DNA of 64,000 nucleotides from Brachyspira innocens ATCC 29796 (GTDB lineage: Bacteria > Spirochaetota > Brachyspiria > Brachyspirales > Brachyspiraceae): NCBI RefSeq assembly GCF_000384655.1, contig NZ_ARQI01000128.1, positions 46,072 through 110,071 of the forward strand, read 5' to 3'. The notes under the pieces are model-generated. The model saw nothing but the letters and a program-made list of their open reading frames with translations. It had not been told where the DNA came from and did not search any database. The translations under genes and the position numbers were made by a program. Below are positions 30,000 to 38,959 of the stretch, piece after piece; position 1 is the first letter of the stretch; each line of letters opens with the position of its first letter.

Positions 30000-30040
30000 T
30001 AAAATAAAAAAGGACATATAAAATGAATTATATGCCCTTT
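30000..30040 (-). terminator. Terminator of the peroxiredoxin gene
   Basis: AAAGGACATATAA (30009-30021) and TTATATGCCCTTT (30028-30040) form a stem with one mismatch. Read on the minus strand it is followed by a T-rich run, consistent with ending the gene at 30083. Confidence 0.65.
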
Positions 30041-30082
30041 AATTTTATACTATATTTAAATTAATATTATTATATTACAAAA

Positions 30083-30646
30083 TTATAGCTTACCAACCAA
30101 ATCAATACCAGGTTTTAAAGTTTTAGCACCAGGTTTCCATTTAGCAGGACAAACTTCGCCGCCATGTTCAGCTACATACTGAGCAGCTTGTACTTTACGT
30201 AATAATTCGTTAGCATCTCTTCCGATTCCCATATCATGTACTTCATAAGCTTTGATTTGACCTTCTGGGTTTACAATGAAACTTCCGCGGAAATTCTGAC
30301 CAGCTTCATCTACATATACTTCAAAAAATCTTCCTAATATTCCAGTAGGATCTCCTAACATTGTGTATTTAAGATTTTTAATTGTTTCTGTAGCATCTGC
30401 CCAAGCTTTATGTACAAAGTGAGTGTCAGCTGATACTGAATATACTTCGCAGTTGATCTTTTTTAAATCTTCATAAACAGTATTTAAATCTGCTAATTCT
30501 GTAGGACATACAAATGTAAAGTCTGCAGGATAAAAGAAAAATACACTCCATTTACCTAATACATCTTTTTTTTCAACAGTTTTGAACTCGCCGTTTTGAT
30601 AGGCTTCTACTTTGAAATCTATTAGTTTTTTATTGATTAAACTCAT
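30083..30646 (-). CDS. ahpC: Typical 2-Cys peroxiredoxin (AhpC type)
   Basis: Reduces hydrogen peroxide and organic peroxides. The peroxidatic Cys47 is in FTFVCPTE and the resolving Cys166 in GGEVCPAKW, with the C-terminal region complete (187 aa). The ATG at 30646 is chosen because an AAAGGAG site lies 7 nt upstream and the family starts at MSLI; an upstream in-frame start would add 13 unrelated residues. No AhpF reductase is adjacent. An imperfect dyad TGTATGTTCTAACAATACA (30670-30688) in the promoter region may be a regulator site. Confidence 0.94.
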   Translation of the reverse strand: MSLINKKLIDFKVEAYQNGEFKTVEKKDVLGKWSVFFFYPADFTFVCPTELADLNTVYEDLKKINCEVYSVSADTHFVHKAWADATETIKNLKYTMLGDPTGILGRFFEVYVDEAGQNFRGSFIVNPEGQIKAYEVHDMGIGRDANELLRKVQAAQYVAEHGGEVCPAKWKPGAKTLKPGIDLVGKL

Positions 30647-30817
30647 TTTATAACTCCTTTTACCAATGTTTGTATGTTCTAACAATACATTAAATAATAG
30701 TTTTTGTCAAGTAAAAAATAATATAAATTGATAAAAATTACTAAAAAACAAAATTATTTTGAAACATACATAATGATTTTTTGAACATATTGACACTAAA
30801 TAATATATGCAATTAAA

Positions 30818-30846
30818 TTGACAAAATAATTCTGCTGTAATAAAAT
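30818..30846 (+). promoter_or_regulatory. Promoter of yqeK
   Basis: Perfect -35 TTGACA (30818-30823), 17-bp spacer, -10 TAAAAT (30841-30846). The expected start lies about 30 nt before the yqeK ATG at 30882. Confidence 0.65.
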
Positions 30847-30881
30847 AATAAAACTAAATAAAAAATAGAGAATAAAAATAT

Positions 30882-31451
30882 ATGAAAGACTTTAATAATC
30901 AAGAATTAGAAATAGTAAAATATATAAATAAATACTTACCTTTTCGAGAAAAGCATATACTTTCTACAAGAGAGCTTTCTGTAAAAATAGCAGAAAAATA
31001 CGAGGTTGATACTGATAAGGCTTCTATTGCAGCACTGTGTCATGATTTGGGAAAAAGATATAAAGATGATGATATGCGTAAAATTATACTTGAAAATGAT
31101 AATATAGAATATCCAAGCTATATTACAGGTGCCTTACTTCATGCAAGAGTTAGTGCCATAATAACAGAAAAAGAATTCAATATAACTGATAAAGAGATTT
31201 TGAAAGCTATAGAAAGCCATACAGTAGGACATGGAAATATGACAATGCTTGAAAAAATAATATATGCCGCAGATTATCTTGAACCTACAAGAAAACTTGA
31301 AACAGCTGATAAAATAAGAGAAAAAATTTTTACAGATTTTGATAATGCATTTTTAGAAGTTGTTTATGAATCTATAAGTTTTGTGCTTAGTAAGAAACAA
31401 TATTTATCTGATAAAACTATAGAACTTTATAATTCTATGGTAACAAAATAA
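30882..31451 (+). CDS. yqeK: YqeK-type HD-domain phosphohydrolase
   Basis: An HD-domain metal enzyme; YqeK proteins hydrolyse diadenosine tetraphosphate symmetrically. The metal-binding pattern is HILSTRELS, then CHDLGKRYKDDD, LLHARVSA, ESHTVGHGNMTMLEK and YAADYLEPTR, the last being diagnostic of YqeK. The 189-aa length is normal. In many genomes it sits with nadD and rsfS; here it precedes hflX after a large palindrome. The ribosome binding site is weak (AGAG, about 12 nt away). Confidence 0.9.
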   Translation: MKDFNNQELEIVKYINKYLPFREKHILSTRELSVKIAEKYEVDTDKASIAALCHDLGKRYKDDDMRKIILENDNIEYPSYITGALLHARVSAIITEKEFNITDKEILKAIESHTVGHGNMTMLEKIIYAADYLEPTRKLETADKIREKIFTDFDNAFLEVVYESISFVLSKKQYLSDKTIELYNSMVTK

Positions 31452-31480
31452 TAATTTTTAAAATACTAGAAGGCAAATAT

Positions 31481-31537
31481 AAAAATTGTGAGCGTATAGC
31501 AAATTTATTTGCTATACATTTTTAGCGAACAATTTTT
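31481..31537. repeat. 57-bp palindromic element between yqeK and hflX
   Basis: The inner perfect arms GTATAGCAAAT (31494-31504) and ATTTGCTATAC (31507-31517) are enclosed by outer arms AAAAATTGT (31481-31489) and ACAATTTTT (31529-31537). The size and nested symmetry suggest a dispersed palindromic unit; it may also act as the yqeK terminator. Confidence 0.55.
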
Positions 31538-31603
31538 ATTAGCAATAATAACAAAATAATAATTTTATAAACTTTTAAATACTTAAATATGGGAACATTT
31601 TTT

Positions 31604-32725
31604 ATGGAGAGCAATGTAAACAATATAAAAAAAGCATATATAATATTTGTAGCCGACAGCAAACAATACAGAAACAGTAAAATTAATATAGATAATATAC
31701 TAGATGAACTTTCAATGCTATGCGATACAGCAGGGTACGAAGTAGCAGAAAGATATTCATTTATTCAGCAAAAAATAACTGCAGGCACTTATATAGGTAC
31801 TGGTAAATTAGAAAGTTTAAAAGAAAGTGCTTTAACTGATAATGTTGAATATTTCGTATTTGATAATGAATTAAGCGGTTCGCAGGTTAATGCTATAGAA
31901 GAAGGCTCTAATATAACAGCACTCACAAGAACAGAAATAATACTAGAAATATTCGCAATGCGTGCCAAAACAATGACTGCAAAAATGCAGGTGGAATTAG
32001 CTTTTTTAGAATTTGAATACCCGAGATTAAAAGGTAAAAGGACAAATTTAAGCCAAATAAAAGGAGGTATTGGATTAAGAGGAGGTGCTGGAGAAAAGCA
32101 GCTAGAATATGATAGAAGAAGAGTAAGAGAGAGAATACATAAATTAAAAACTCAGTTAAGCAAAGTTGAAAAATCAGCAAGCACTGGAAGAAAATCAAGG
32201 GGTAATGCTTTTAGAGTTGCTATAGTAGGATATACTAATGCTGGAAAAAGCACATTATTTAATTTGTTATGCAAAGAAAGTGTCTATGTAGAAGACAAAT
32301 TATTTGCAACTTTAGATACACATACTAGAAAACTATATCTTGGAGATGATACACCTGTAGAAGCAATAATAAGCGATACAGTAGGGTTTATAGACAGACT
32401 TCCGCATACATTAGTAGCATCATTTAAATCTACACTTTCAGAAGTTGTAGAAGCCGATTTATTACTGCATTTAGTTGACGCTTCCGATGAAAATATAAAT
32501 GATAAACTCGTTCAGGTAGAAAGTATCATAAAAGAAATAGATGCTTCACATATAAAACGTATTGTAGTATTTAATAAAGTTGATAACATTGATGATGTGC
32601 AGAAAAATAAAATATCTACTTCTTATGATGATTCAATATTTATAAGTGCTAAAAATAATATTAATATAGAAACGCTTAGAAAAAAAATACTTGATAATAT
32701 ATTGGAATTAAGAAAAGAAATATAA
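31604..32725 (+). CDS. hflX: GTPase HflX
   Basis: A ribosome-associated GTPase that splits stalled or stressed ribosomes. The N-terminal domain (to about 190) has TGTGK-type segment YIGTGKLESL and the conserved GGAGEKQLEYDRRRVRERI. The G domain has G1 GYTNAGKSTLFN, G3 DTVGFIDRLPH and G4 NKVD. The ATG at 31604 (373 aa) is preferred over one five codons earlier because GGGAAC stands before it. No hfq or miaA is adjacent. Confidence 0.93.
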   Translation: MESNVNNIKKAYIIFVADSKQYRNSKINIDNILDELSMLCDTAGYEVAERYSFIQQKITAGTYIGTGKLESLKESALTDNVEYFVFDNELSGSQVNAIEEGSNITALTRTEIILEIFAMRAKTMTAKMQVELAFLEFEYPRLKGKRTNLSQIKGGIGLRGGAGEKQLEYDRRRVRERIHKLKTQLSKVEKSASTGRKSRGNAFRVAIVGYTNAGKSTLFNLLCKESVYVEDKLFATLDTHTRKLYLGDDTPVEAIISDTVGFIDRLPHTLVASFKSTLSEVVEADLLLHLVDASDENINDKLVQVESIIKEIDASHIKRIVVFNKVDNIDDVQKNKISTSYDDSIFISAKNNINIETLRKKILDNILELRKEI

Positions 32726-32728
32726 TAA

Positions 32729-33187
32729 TTAATTCATTCTTCTAAGTTGAGCAAATATAACAACCCAAAAATCCTCGCCATTAATTGCATAATGCGAGAC
32801 CCCTACATGGGTAAATTTTTCACTTAATATATTAATCTTATACTGTGAGGAGTTCATCCAATAACTTATAACCGTTTCAGCATTCTTAAATCTGTATGCT
32901 ATATTCTCATCAGAAGAAAAAACCCTTATCCGATTATCATATAAAATTTCATCATACCGAGTATTATTAGGTCTGATATGAGAAAAATTAATTGAAAGCT
33001 CTTTTGCTCTAATATCCGCCACCTTATTAAGTTCATCACTTAATTCAAATGGGTATAAACCTTCATTTTCTCTAACTTCATTTAATGCCTTTAATGTTGT
33101 TTCAGCTTCGTAATTATCTTCTGAATACAAAACAGCCATAGAACAAAAATAAAGAATAAATAAAGCTTTAATCATAATCTTAAACAT
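32729..33187 (-). CDS. Secreted CAP-domain (SCP-like) protein
   Basis: A 152-aa protein with an N-terminal signal peptide (hydrophobic to about residue 20). The CAP/SCP pattern is visible: LNEVRENEGLYPFE, RAKELSINFSHIRPNNTRY, ENIAYRF, VISYWMNSSQYKINILSEKF, and FWVVIFAQ. CAP proteins of bacteria are extracytoplasmic; their biochemical role is mostly unknown. It converges on hflX with only 3 bp between stop codons, and lies downstream of the methyltransferase gene. Confidence 0.85.
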   Translation of the reverse strand: MFKIMIKALFILYFCSMAVLYSEDNYEAETTLKALNEVRENEGLYPFELSDELNKVADIRAKELSINFSHIRPNNTRYDEILYDNRIRVFSSDENIAYRFKNAETVISYWMNSSQYKINILSEKFTHVGVSHYAINGEDFWVVIFAQLRRMN

Positions 33188-33269
33188 ATATATTTTACTT
33201 CTCTAATTTTCTATTATTTTAGATATTTTTATATTCTATAAATACAGTATTAAATATAATATCTTTTTA

Positions 33270-34991
33270 TTATTTTTCAAGTCTAAGTAATAATTTATTT
33301 TTGTTAATTTCAGAAATATTAGAATGCGTTATATTGTAAATTATTCTCTTTCTTATCCTATCTATAATGCTTATATCATTATTTTTATAATATGATATTA
33401 TATCCAAAATATCATTTGTAATATCAAATAAATACTCATTTGATTTTCTTGAACATAACCTACTGTAAGTTTTTAATATATATTCTCCAAAATATTTTAT
33501 AAGTTTTATGTTGTTTGATAATACCGCAGCATTAAAATGGTATGAATATATTTTCAATGCCCCTATATTATCTTCTTTTATGTATCTGTCTAAAAATAAA
33601 GAAAACATTTTGATATATTCCAAACTTTTATTTTGAAGTTTTAAGCATATATCTTCTTTATTTATTATATGAGTGGAATATTCAAGATAAATTACTATAA
33701 TATCATCTTTATCATAATCAAATATTATACTGTCTTTAGAACAATCCAAAGGGTTTTCTAATTTAAGTCTTATATTTTCTATATATTTTAAATTTTTATT
33801 GAAATTATTAAAATAAAAATTATGTTTTCTAGTATCTACAACAAATAAATATTCTACATTTTTGGTTTTATTAACAATAGATCTTTTAGCACCTCTGTAT
33901 TTTGTATATTCAGAAGTTACTATATCCAATTTACCATGCTCTTCAAGAATGGATATTAGGTCATCATATTCTATTATACCATCAGTAGAATAACTCATTA
34001 CTATATAATTACTATTTATATTATCGAGTAAATTTATTAAAGTATCTTTTGCAGTTTGCTTGTAGCAGTATAAAGATTTAGTTTTTACCCAGTCCTTTCT
34101 AATACCGCCCTTATCCGTTTTTTTCCCGTCAATATAAATATTTTTATTAATCGGCGGCTTATCCCATAAAGCTATAGTATTAAGCAAATGATAATTACTT
34201 CCATACTGATGCTGATTATAAGGCGGATCTAAATAAACTAAATCAAAATGCTTATCTTTGTTTTTTATAACAAACTCATTAGCATCAAGCATACTCACAT
34301 AACAATCAGCACCTTGAAATAATGGTATTTGTTTTAATGATATAGGAGAAAGTATCCTATTTAATGCATCTTTATTTCTCCCGCCAAAACCTGCATGAAA
34401 AGCCTTAAATACTCCAGAAGTATTTGTATGTGTAGCAGATTCATATATTATAGAAGCTATTAAATAATAATATTCTTTTTGATTAATAGCATTATTTTTA
34501 TAAAGCTCTTCTATGTTATGTCTTATAATATCTATCCTTGAAGCATTATACTGAGTATAAAAAAGTCTTTCATTAATTAAGTCTGGATTATTGTCATCTG
34601 AAGGAGCATAATATTTAGAAATATATCTGTCATTATCATTAATATAATTAATACTGTTAATCATATTAATTGTATTTTCTAATCCCCCAGTATGAATAAA
34701 CATATTATCCAAATCTTTTATATTAATAGATAAATGAGCATAATTCAATATATAAGAATAATACTCCCAATCATTAGAATAAACCTCTAAATTTAAAGTC
34801 TTTAGAAGTCTTGATACGCTTCCGCTTCCTGCAAATAAATCCAAAGCAGTTTTTATAGAACTATCATGTTCTAATATATGCAAAACTGCAGCCTCTATAA
34901 ATGGAAGAAGTCTTCTTTTATTTCCAATATATGCTATTAAATTTTCTTTTAAATATTTTTCTTTAGTATTAGCTTCTGCATTAGTTATCAT
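33270..34991 (-). CDS. D12-class N6-adenine DNA methyltransferase with C-terminal extension
   Basis: Transfers methyl from SAM to adenine N6. Motif X-like IAYIGNKRRLLPFI (19-31), the SAM-binding LDLFAGSGSVS (50-60) and the catalytic DPPYNQHQYG (255 onward) place it in the Dam/D12 (alpha) class. The order of motifs is complete. The protein has 573 aa; about 200 C-terminal residues after the domain (from about 370) match nothing I recognise and are rich in Ile, Asn, Tyr and Lys. No restriction endonuclease gene is adjacent, so it may be a solitary methyltransferase or a fused restriction-modification enzyme. Confidence 0.85.
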   Translation of the reverse strand: MITNAEANTKEKYLKENLIAYIGNKRRLLPFIEAAVLHILEHDSSIKTALDLFAGSGSVSRLLKTLNLEVYSNDWEYYSYILNYAHLSINIKDLDNMFIHTGGLENTINMINSINYINDNDRYISKYYAPSDDNNPDLINERLFYTQYNASRIDIIRHNIEELYKNNAINQKEYYYLIASIIYESATHTNTSGVFKAFHAGFGGRNKDALNRILSPISLKQIPLFQGADCYVSMLDANEFVIKNKDKHFDLVYLDPPYNQHQYGSNYHLLNTIALWDKPPINKNIYIDGKKTDKGGIRKDWVKTKSLYCYKQTAKDTLINLLDNINSNYIVMSYSTDGIIEYDDLISILEEHGKLDIVTSEYTKYRGAKRSIVNKTKNVEYLFVVDTRKHNFYFNNFNKNLKYIENIRLKLENPLDCSKDSIIFDYDKDDIIVIYLEYSTHIINKEDICLKLQNKSLEYIKMFSLFLDRYIKEDNIGALKIYSYHFNAAVLSNNIKLIKYFGEYILKTYSRLCSRKSNEYLFDITNDILDIISYYKNNDISIIDRIRKRIIYNITHSNISEINKNKLLLRLEK

Positions 34992-35177
34992 AGTTTTATT
35001 ATCATAATATAGTTTACATAATTATATTAACATAATAACAGCAAAATATCAACATACCAGATTAATATTAATTTAAAAATATACTATTTACTATTTTTTT
35101 ATAATAGTTTATATTATATAGGCTTTATAGGTTATTTTATAAAAATTTACAGCAGTTTATTAAAGAGGTGGAAATTT

Positions 35178-36998
35178 ATGAAAGAAAATATCAAAAAAAA
35201 TAGCTTAGTATTAAAATTTTTAATACCATATATGACAGCTCTGTTTATAATATGTGTACTTATTTATATAGCATACCGTCCGCAATATAAAGTAAGGTTT
35301 TTAAACTCAAATAAATATAATATATCAAATATATCCGATGAATTAGAAAATAATATATCTTCTTTATACGGTAAAATAAATATATTCTGCTCATATGTTG
35401 AAAAAGAAACAGACACTAATAAATTATTAGAAGTATTTGCAAATGTATTAAAAAATGAAAGTGATTTAATGAATATATTTTATGCAGACACAATACCATA
35501 TAAAAACGGCGGCACTGTATTAAATATTGTAGGACAGCTTCCAAATGATTATGACCAGACAACTAAAGAATGGTATCAAAAAGCATTAGCCTCAAAAGAA
35601 ATAATGATATCAGATCCTTATATTGATGCTATAACACAAAATTTAATAATAACATTTTCAAAAGCTATATACAGAGATGGTAACTTATATGGAATAGTTG
35701 GTATTGATGTTCAGTTATCAAAAGTTTTAAGTGAAACATTAAATTTGTCAAAAAATTATAATTATGATTTAAGCATTATAGATGATAATGGTTTGTATAT
35801 ACTCCATTCAGATAGTAATTATGTATTAAAAGAAAATGCATTTAATAATAATATAATATCTCCTCATAAAAATGATATATTAAATAATACTCATTATGAA
35901 TGGATAGATAAAGATTTTTCTTATTTATCTTCAAGGATAAAAAACAGTCAATGGTATTTGATTGTAAAGACGGGAAATGAAGAATTAAAATCATCTCTTT
36001 TAAAACTTCTTATTCTTATCATATCTATATTTATAATATTATCTGCTATAGAAACTGTTTTAGTACTTTTAATAGCCATACCTATATCAAGCACATTGGA
36101 TAATACTATATCAATAATAAGTTCAATGGCAAAGGGTAATTTTAATACATTATTTAATGAAAAAGAATTAAAAAAGAGAGACCAAACAGGAGATGTTATA
36201 AGAGCATTAAATGAAATGCAAAATAAGCTAGGCGATATAATATATAACATGAAAAATGAAATTAACGGAATAAATAATTCAGTAAATATAATCACAAACG
36301 GCAATATCAATTTATCTGATAGAGCCACATCTCAAGCAAGCTCATTAGAGGAATTAACAAGATCTATAGAGTTTGTATTTTCATCATTAAAAGAAACAGC
36401 TGAAAATGCAGGAAATGCAAAAAGCATGAGTGAAAAAGTATCTAATGCTACAAGAAACGGAGTAAATGCTATTAATGCTACATCCGAAAATATGGCTGAA
36501 ATATCTGAAGCAAGTAAAAAAATATCAGACATCACTAAAATAATAGAATCCATTGCTTTGCAAACTAATATACTAGCATTAAATGCATCGGTAGAAGCAG
36601 CACGTGCGGGGGAACAGGGTAAAGGTTTTGCTGTTGTTGCAAGCGAGGTGAGAAACTTGGCTCAAAATGTAGGAAATGCTGCAAAAGATATAACAAGCAT
36701 AGCTAATGAAACTGTGGATAAAATACAAAACGGAAGTGCTTCTGTACAGGCTTCATCTTATATATTAAATCAAATAGAATCATCTGTTAATGATGTGCTT
36801 ACTTTACTAACAGAAATATCAAGTGCTATTATAGAAGAAGAAAACAGCGTATCTGAAATAAATACTGCTGTTGTAGAAATTAATAAAATAACTCAAGATA
36901 CTTCCAAAATAGCTAATGACGGAGCTAGTGCAAGTAAAGATGTACTTGATAAATCAAATAATATAGTTGAACAAGTTTCTTATTTCCGTTTTAATTAA
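35178..36998 (+). CDS. Methyl-accepting chemotaxis protein with Cache sensor
   Basis: A classical chemoreceptor of 606 aa. TM1 (about 13-32), periplasmic dCache-type sensor (about 35-275) with the typical block [11 protein letters not shown] ... TKEWYQKAL ... [21 protein letters not shown] and [12 protein letters not shown]2 (about 278-305), a HAMP-like linker, and the signalling domain with [20 protein letters not shown] at the tip. dCache domains often sense amino acids or organic acids. The start has an AGAGGTGG site. A 13-bp-stem terminator follows. Confidence 0.93.
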   Translation: MKENIKKNSLVLKFLIPYMTALFIICVLIYIAYRPQYKVRFLNSNKYNISNISDELENNISSLYGKINIFCSYVEKETDTNKLLEVFANVLKNESDLMNIFYADTIPYKNGGTVLNIVGQLPNDYDQTTKEWYQKALASKEIMISDPYIDAITQNLIITFSKAIYRDGNLYGIVGIDVQLSKVLSETLNLSKNYNYDLSIIDDNGLYILHSDSNYVLKENAFNNNIISPHKNDILNNTHYEWIDKDFSYLSSRIKNSQWYLIVKTGNEELKSSLLKLLILIISIFIILSAIETVLVLLIAIPISSTLDNTISIISSMAKGNFNTLFNEKELKKRDQTGDVIRALNEMQNKLGDIIYNMKNEINGINNSVNIITNGNINLSDRATSQASSLEELTRSIEFVFSSLKETAENAGNAKSMSEKVSNATRNGVNAINATSENMAEISEASKKISDITKIIESIALQTNILALNASVEAARAGEQGKGFAVVASEVRNLAQNVGNAAKDITSIANETVDKIQNGSASVQASSYILNQIESSVNDVLTLLTEISSAIIEEENSVSEINTAVVEINKITQDTSKIANDGASASKDVLDKSNNIVEQVSYFRFN

Positions 36999-37004
36999 AA
37001 AATA

Positions 37005-37047
37005 AATCGGCATAATAGTTAAGTAAAAAAACAATATTATGCCGATT
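37005..37047. terminator. Hairpin between convergent chemoreceptor and MATE genes
   Basis: AATCGGCATAATA (37005-37017) pairs perfectly over 13 bp with 37035-37047. A-rich and T-rich flanks allow use in both directions. Confidence 0.65.
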
Positions 37048-37055
37048 ATAATTTA

Positions 37056-38432
37056 CTATGCATTAATATATTTAAACTTTATCCATTTTCCGCTTAAATA
37101 TCTATAAGTAAATATTAAAGCCTTTACTATCCAATCAGCAAACATAGCAATCCAAGTTCCAATCATACCCATATGAAAATAAAGTGCAAACACATAAGCA
37201 AGAACTATCCTGCATACTATCATCGATATAGAAGCCACTGCCATAGGAAATTTTGCATCCCCAGAAGCTCTAAATACCACTGGAAGAGAATAACCCAAAG
37301 GCCATATAATCATCATAACAGCATGATACCATGATAATTTATAAGTATATGATGTTGCCTCAGCAGATAAATGGTATATATGAAGTATAAAAGGAAGAAG
37401 AGATAATATTATAATACTTGTTATAGTTTGGGATATATAAATAATTGCTATAATTTTTTTAGTATAATATTTAGTTTGATTATAGTCATTAGCACCAACA
37501 CACTGCGATATAACAGTAGTAAGCCCCAACCCTATAGCCATTCCGGGCAGAACTTCAAAAGATGCTATCAATGTAGATACTGAATTGGCTGCTATTGAAG
37601 CTGTACCAAATGTAGATACCAAACTTAATATCAATAATCTTCCAAAATAAAACATACCATTTTCTATACCATAAGGAACACCTACCGATAATATTCTTTT
37701 TACTGCAGAAAAAGTCATTTTATATTTAATTTTATTTTTTATATATATTATATTTTTTTTATTTAATCCCAAAATTATAATTATTAAAGCTGCTCCTATT
37801 CTGCTAATCAATGTAGAAATTGCCGCACCAGCTATACCCATCTTAAATACATAAATTAAAACAGCATTACCTATAACATTCAATATATTCATAGATATCA
37901 TTATTTTCATTGATATTTTAGAATTACCTATAGTTCTAAACATAGAAGCTCCTCCATTGTATAGAGCCAAAAAAGGTATTGAGGCAGCTACTATAAGCAT
38001 GTATGTATTTGCATTGTTTCTTACTTCTTCAGTTATACTTCCAAATAAAATAGTCAGTAAATAATCTTTAAATATATAAATTAATATTGTTATAACTATA
38101 GAAAATAATAATAAAAATCTTATAAGCTGATTAATAGAATCATCTGCATGCTCTATATCTTTAGCCCCTATATATTGCCCGCTTGCAACAGCCCCTCCAG
38201 TAGCAATGGCAGCAAATATACTTATAAGAAAAGCTATAACAAAGTCAACCAAAAATACGGCTGACACTGCGTCTTCTCCTACATTGGCAACCATTATGGA
38301 ATCTATCAAACCAACTAAATACTCCAAAAATACTTCTATAACAAGCGGTATAAATAATTTGGCAAGGTATTTATTTGAAAACATATAATTTCTTTTAATA
38401 GCATTTGAATTAGAATAACTTATATCACTCAA
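37056..38432 (-). CDS. MATE family multidrug efflux transporter
   Basis: An inner membrane Na/H-coupled drug exporter with about twelve TM helices in two related halves (458 aa). Motifs of the family include the SIMVANVGEDAVSAV segment of TM1-2, GGAVASGQYIGAKD, ALYNGGASMFRTIGNSKISM and the FRASGDAKFPM block of the second half. The start is a TTG at 38432 with AAGGAG six nt upstream; the next ATG is 16 codons in and has no site. Upstream lies a promoter with a 19-bp spacer and a dyad in it, the hallmark of MerR-family control, which fits drug-inducible expression. Confidence 0.92.
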   Translation of the reverse strand: MSDISYSNSNAIKRNYMFSNKYLAKLFIPLVIEVFLEYLVGLIDSIMVANVGEDAVSAVFLVDFVIAFLISIFAAIATGGAVASGQYIGAKDIEHADDSINQLIRFLLLFSIVITILIYIFKDYLLTILFGSITEEVRNNANTYMLIVAASIPFLALYNGGASMFRTIGNSKISMKIMISMNILNVIGNAVLIYVFKMGIAGAAISTLISRIGAALIIIILGLNKKNIIYIKNKIKYKMTFSAVKRILSVGVPYGIENGMFYFGRLLILSLVSTFGTASIAANSVSTLIASFEVLPGMAIGLGLTTVISQCVGANDYNQTKYYTKKIIAIIYISQTITSIIILSLLPFILHIYHLSAEATSYTYKLSWYHAVMMIIWPLGYSLPVVFRASGDAKFPMAVASISMIVCRIVLAYVFALYFHMGMIGTWIAMFADWIVKALIFTYRYLSGKWIKFKYINA

Positions 38433-38483
38433 TTTTATCTCCTTAAAAATAATTATGCATAATTTTTATAATTTTTGAGATTA

Positions 38484-38514
38484 ATTATAGCATTGGAGTA
38501 TACTCTAATGTCAA
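38484..38514 (-). promoter_or_regulatory. MerR-type promoter/operator of the MATE gene
   Basis: On the minus strand, TTGACA (38509-38514) and TATAAT (38484-38489) are both perfect but 19 bp apart. The spacer is a near-perfect 20-bp dyad (38491-38510) with the core AGAGTATACTC-like sequence, one mismatch per half. MerR-family activators bind exactly such dyads and twist the long spacer. The regulator gene is not in the window. Confidence 0.75.
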
Positions 38515-38540
38515 ATGGTTTTTATGATTTTTTTTATATA

Positions 38541-38631
38541 AGACTTGTTTCAAAACTACTTTACAAGATTAACTATAAAATTATTAAATTAAAAAATTAT
38601 AAGTATTAAAAAATTGAGTTTTGAAACAAGC
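38541..38631. repeat. Small palindromic repeat element, copy B
   Basis: About 91 bp with terminal inverted repeats CTTGTTTCAAAACT (38543-38557 region) and AGTTTTGAAACAAG (38617-38630), 14 bp perfect. The AT-rich interior (TTACAAGATTAACTATAAAATT) matches copy A at 18109. No coding capacity. It lies in the 521-bp spacer between the MATE and galM genes. Confidence 0.6.
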
Positions 38632-38693
38632 ATATAAAAAATAAAGGAGCTACAATTAATATACAGCCCCTTAAAAAAATATTTATTATATAA

Positions 38694-38959
38694 TATTAGA
38701 CTTGTTTCTAAAGTATTTTACAAATAATTTGATAAGTTTCTTATTTTATGTTAAATTTTATAATATTAATTATTATACAAGTAAATCTTTTATATGTTGT
38801 ATAAATAATACGTTCAAACTACAAAATGCAGTTCTTTTGGTTCTTTTATACCAATAAAAGAACTGGGGGTTGGGGCAAAGCCCCAACTATAATTAAAAAA
38901 TATTAAATTAAAAATTTATAAATATTAATAAATTTAGTTTTGAAACAGGTCTATTATAT
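38694..38959. repeat. Palindromic repeat element, copy C, with GC-rich insert
   Basis: The ends TTAGACTTGTTTCTAAA (from 38696) and TTTTGAAACAGGTCTATT (to about 38956) match the termini of copies A and B. The interior is longer (about 260 bp) and carries two GC-richer hairpins: GTTCTTTTAT/ATAAAAGAAC (38840-38863) and GTTGGGGC/GCCCCAAC with an AAA loop (38869-38887). The right end reaches the stop codon of galM. It has no ORF of note. Confidence 0.55.
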
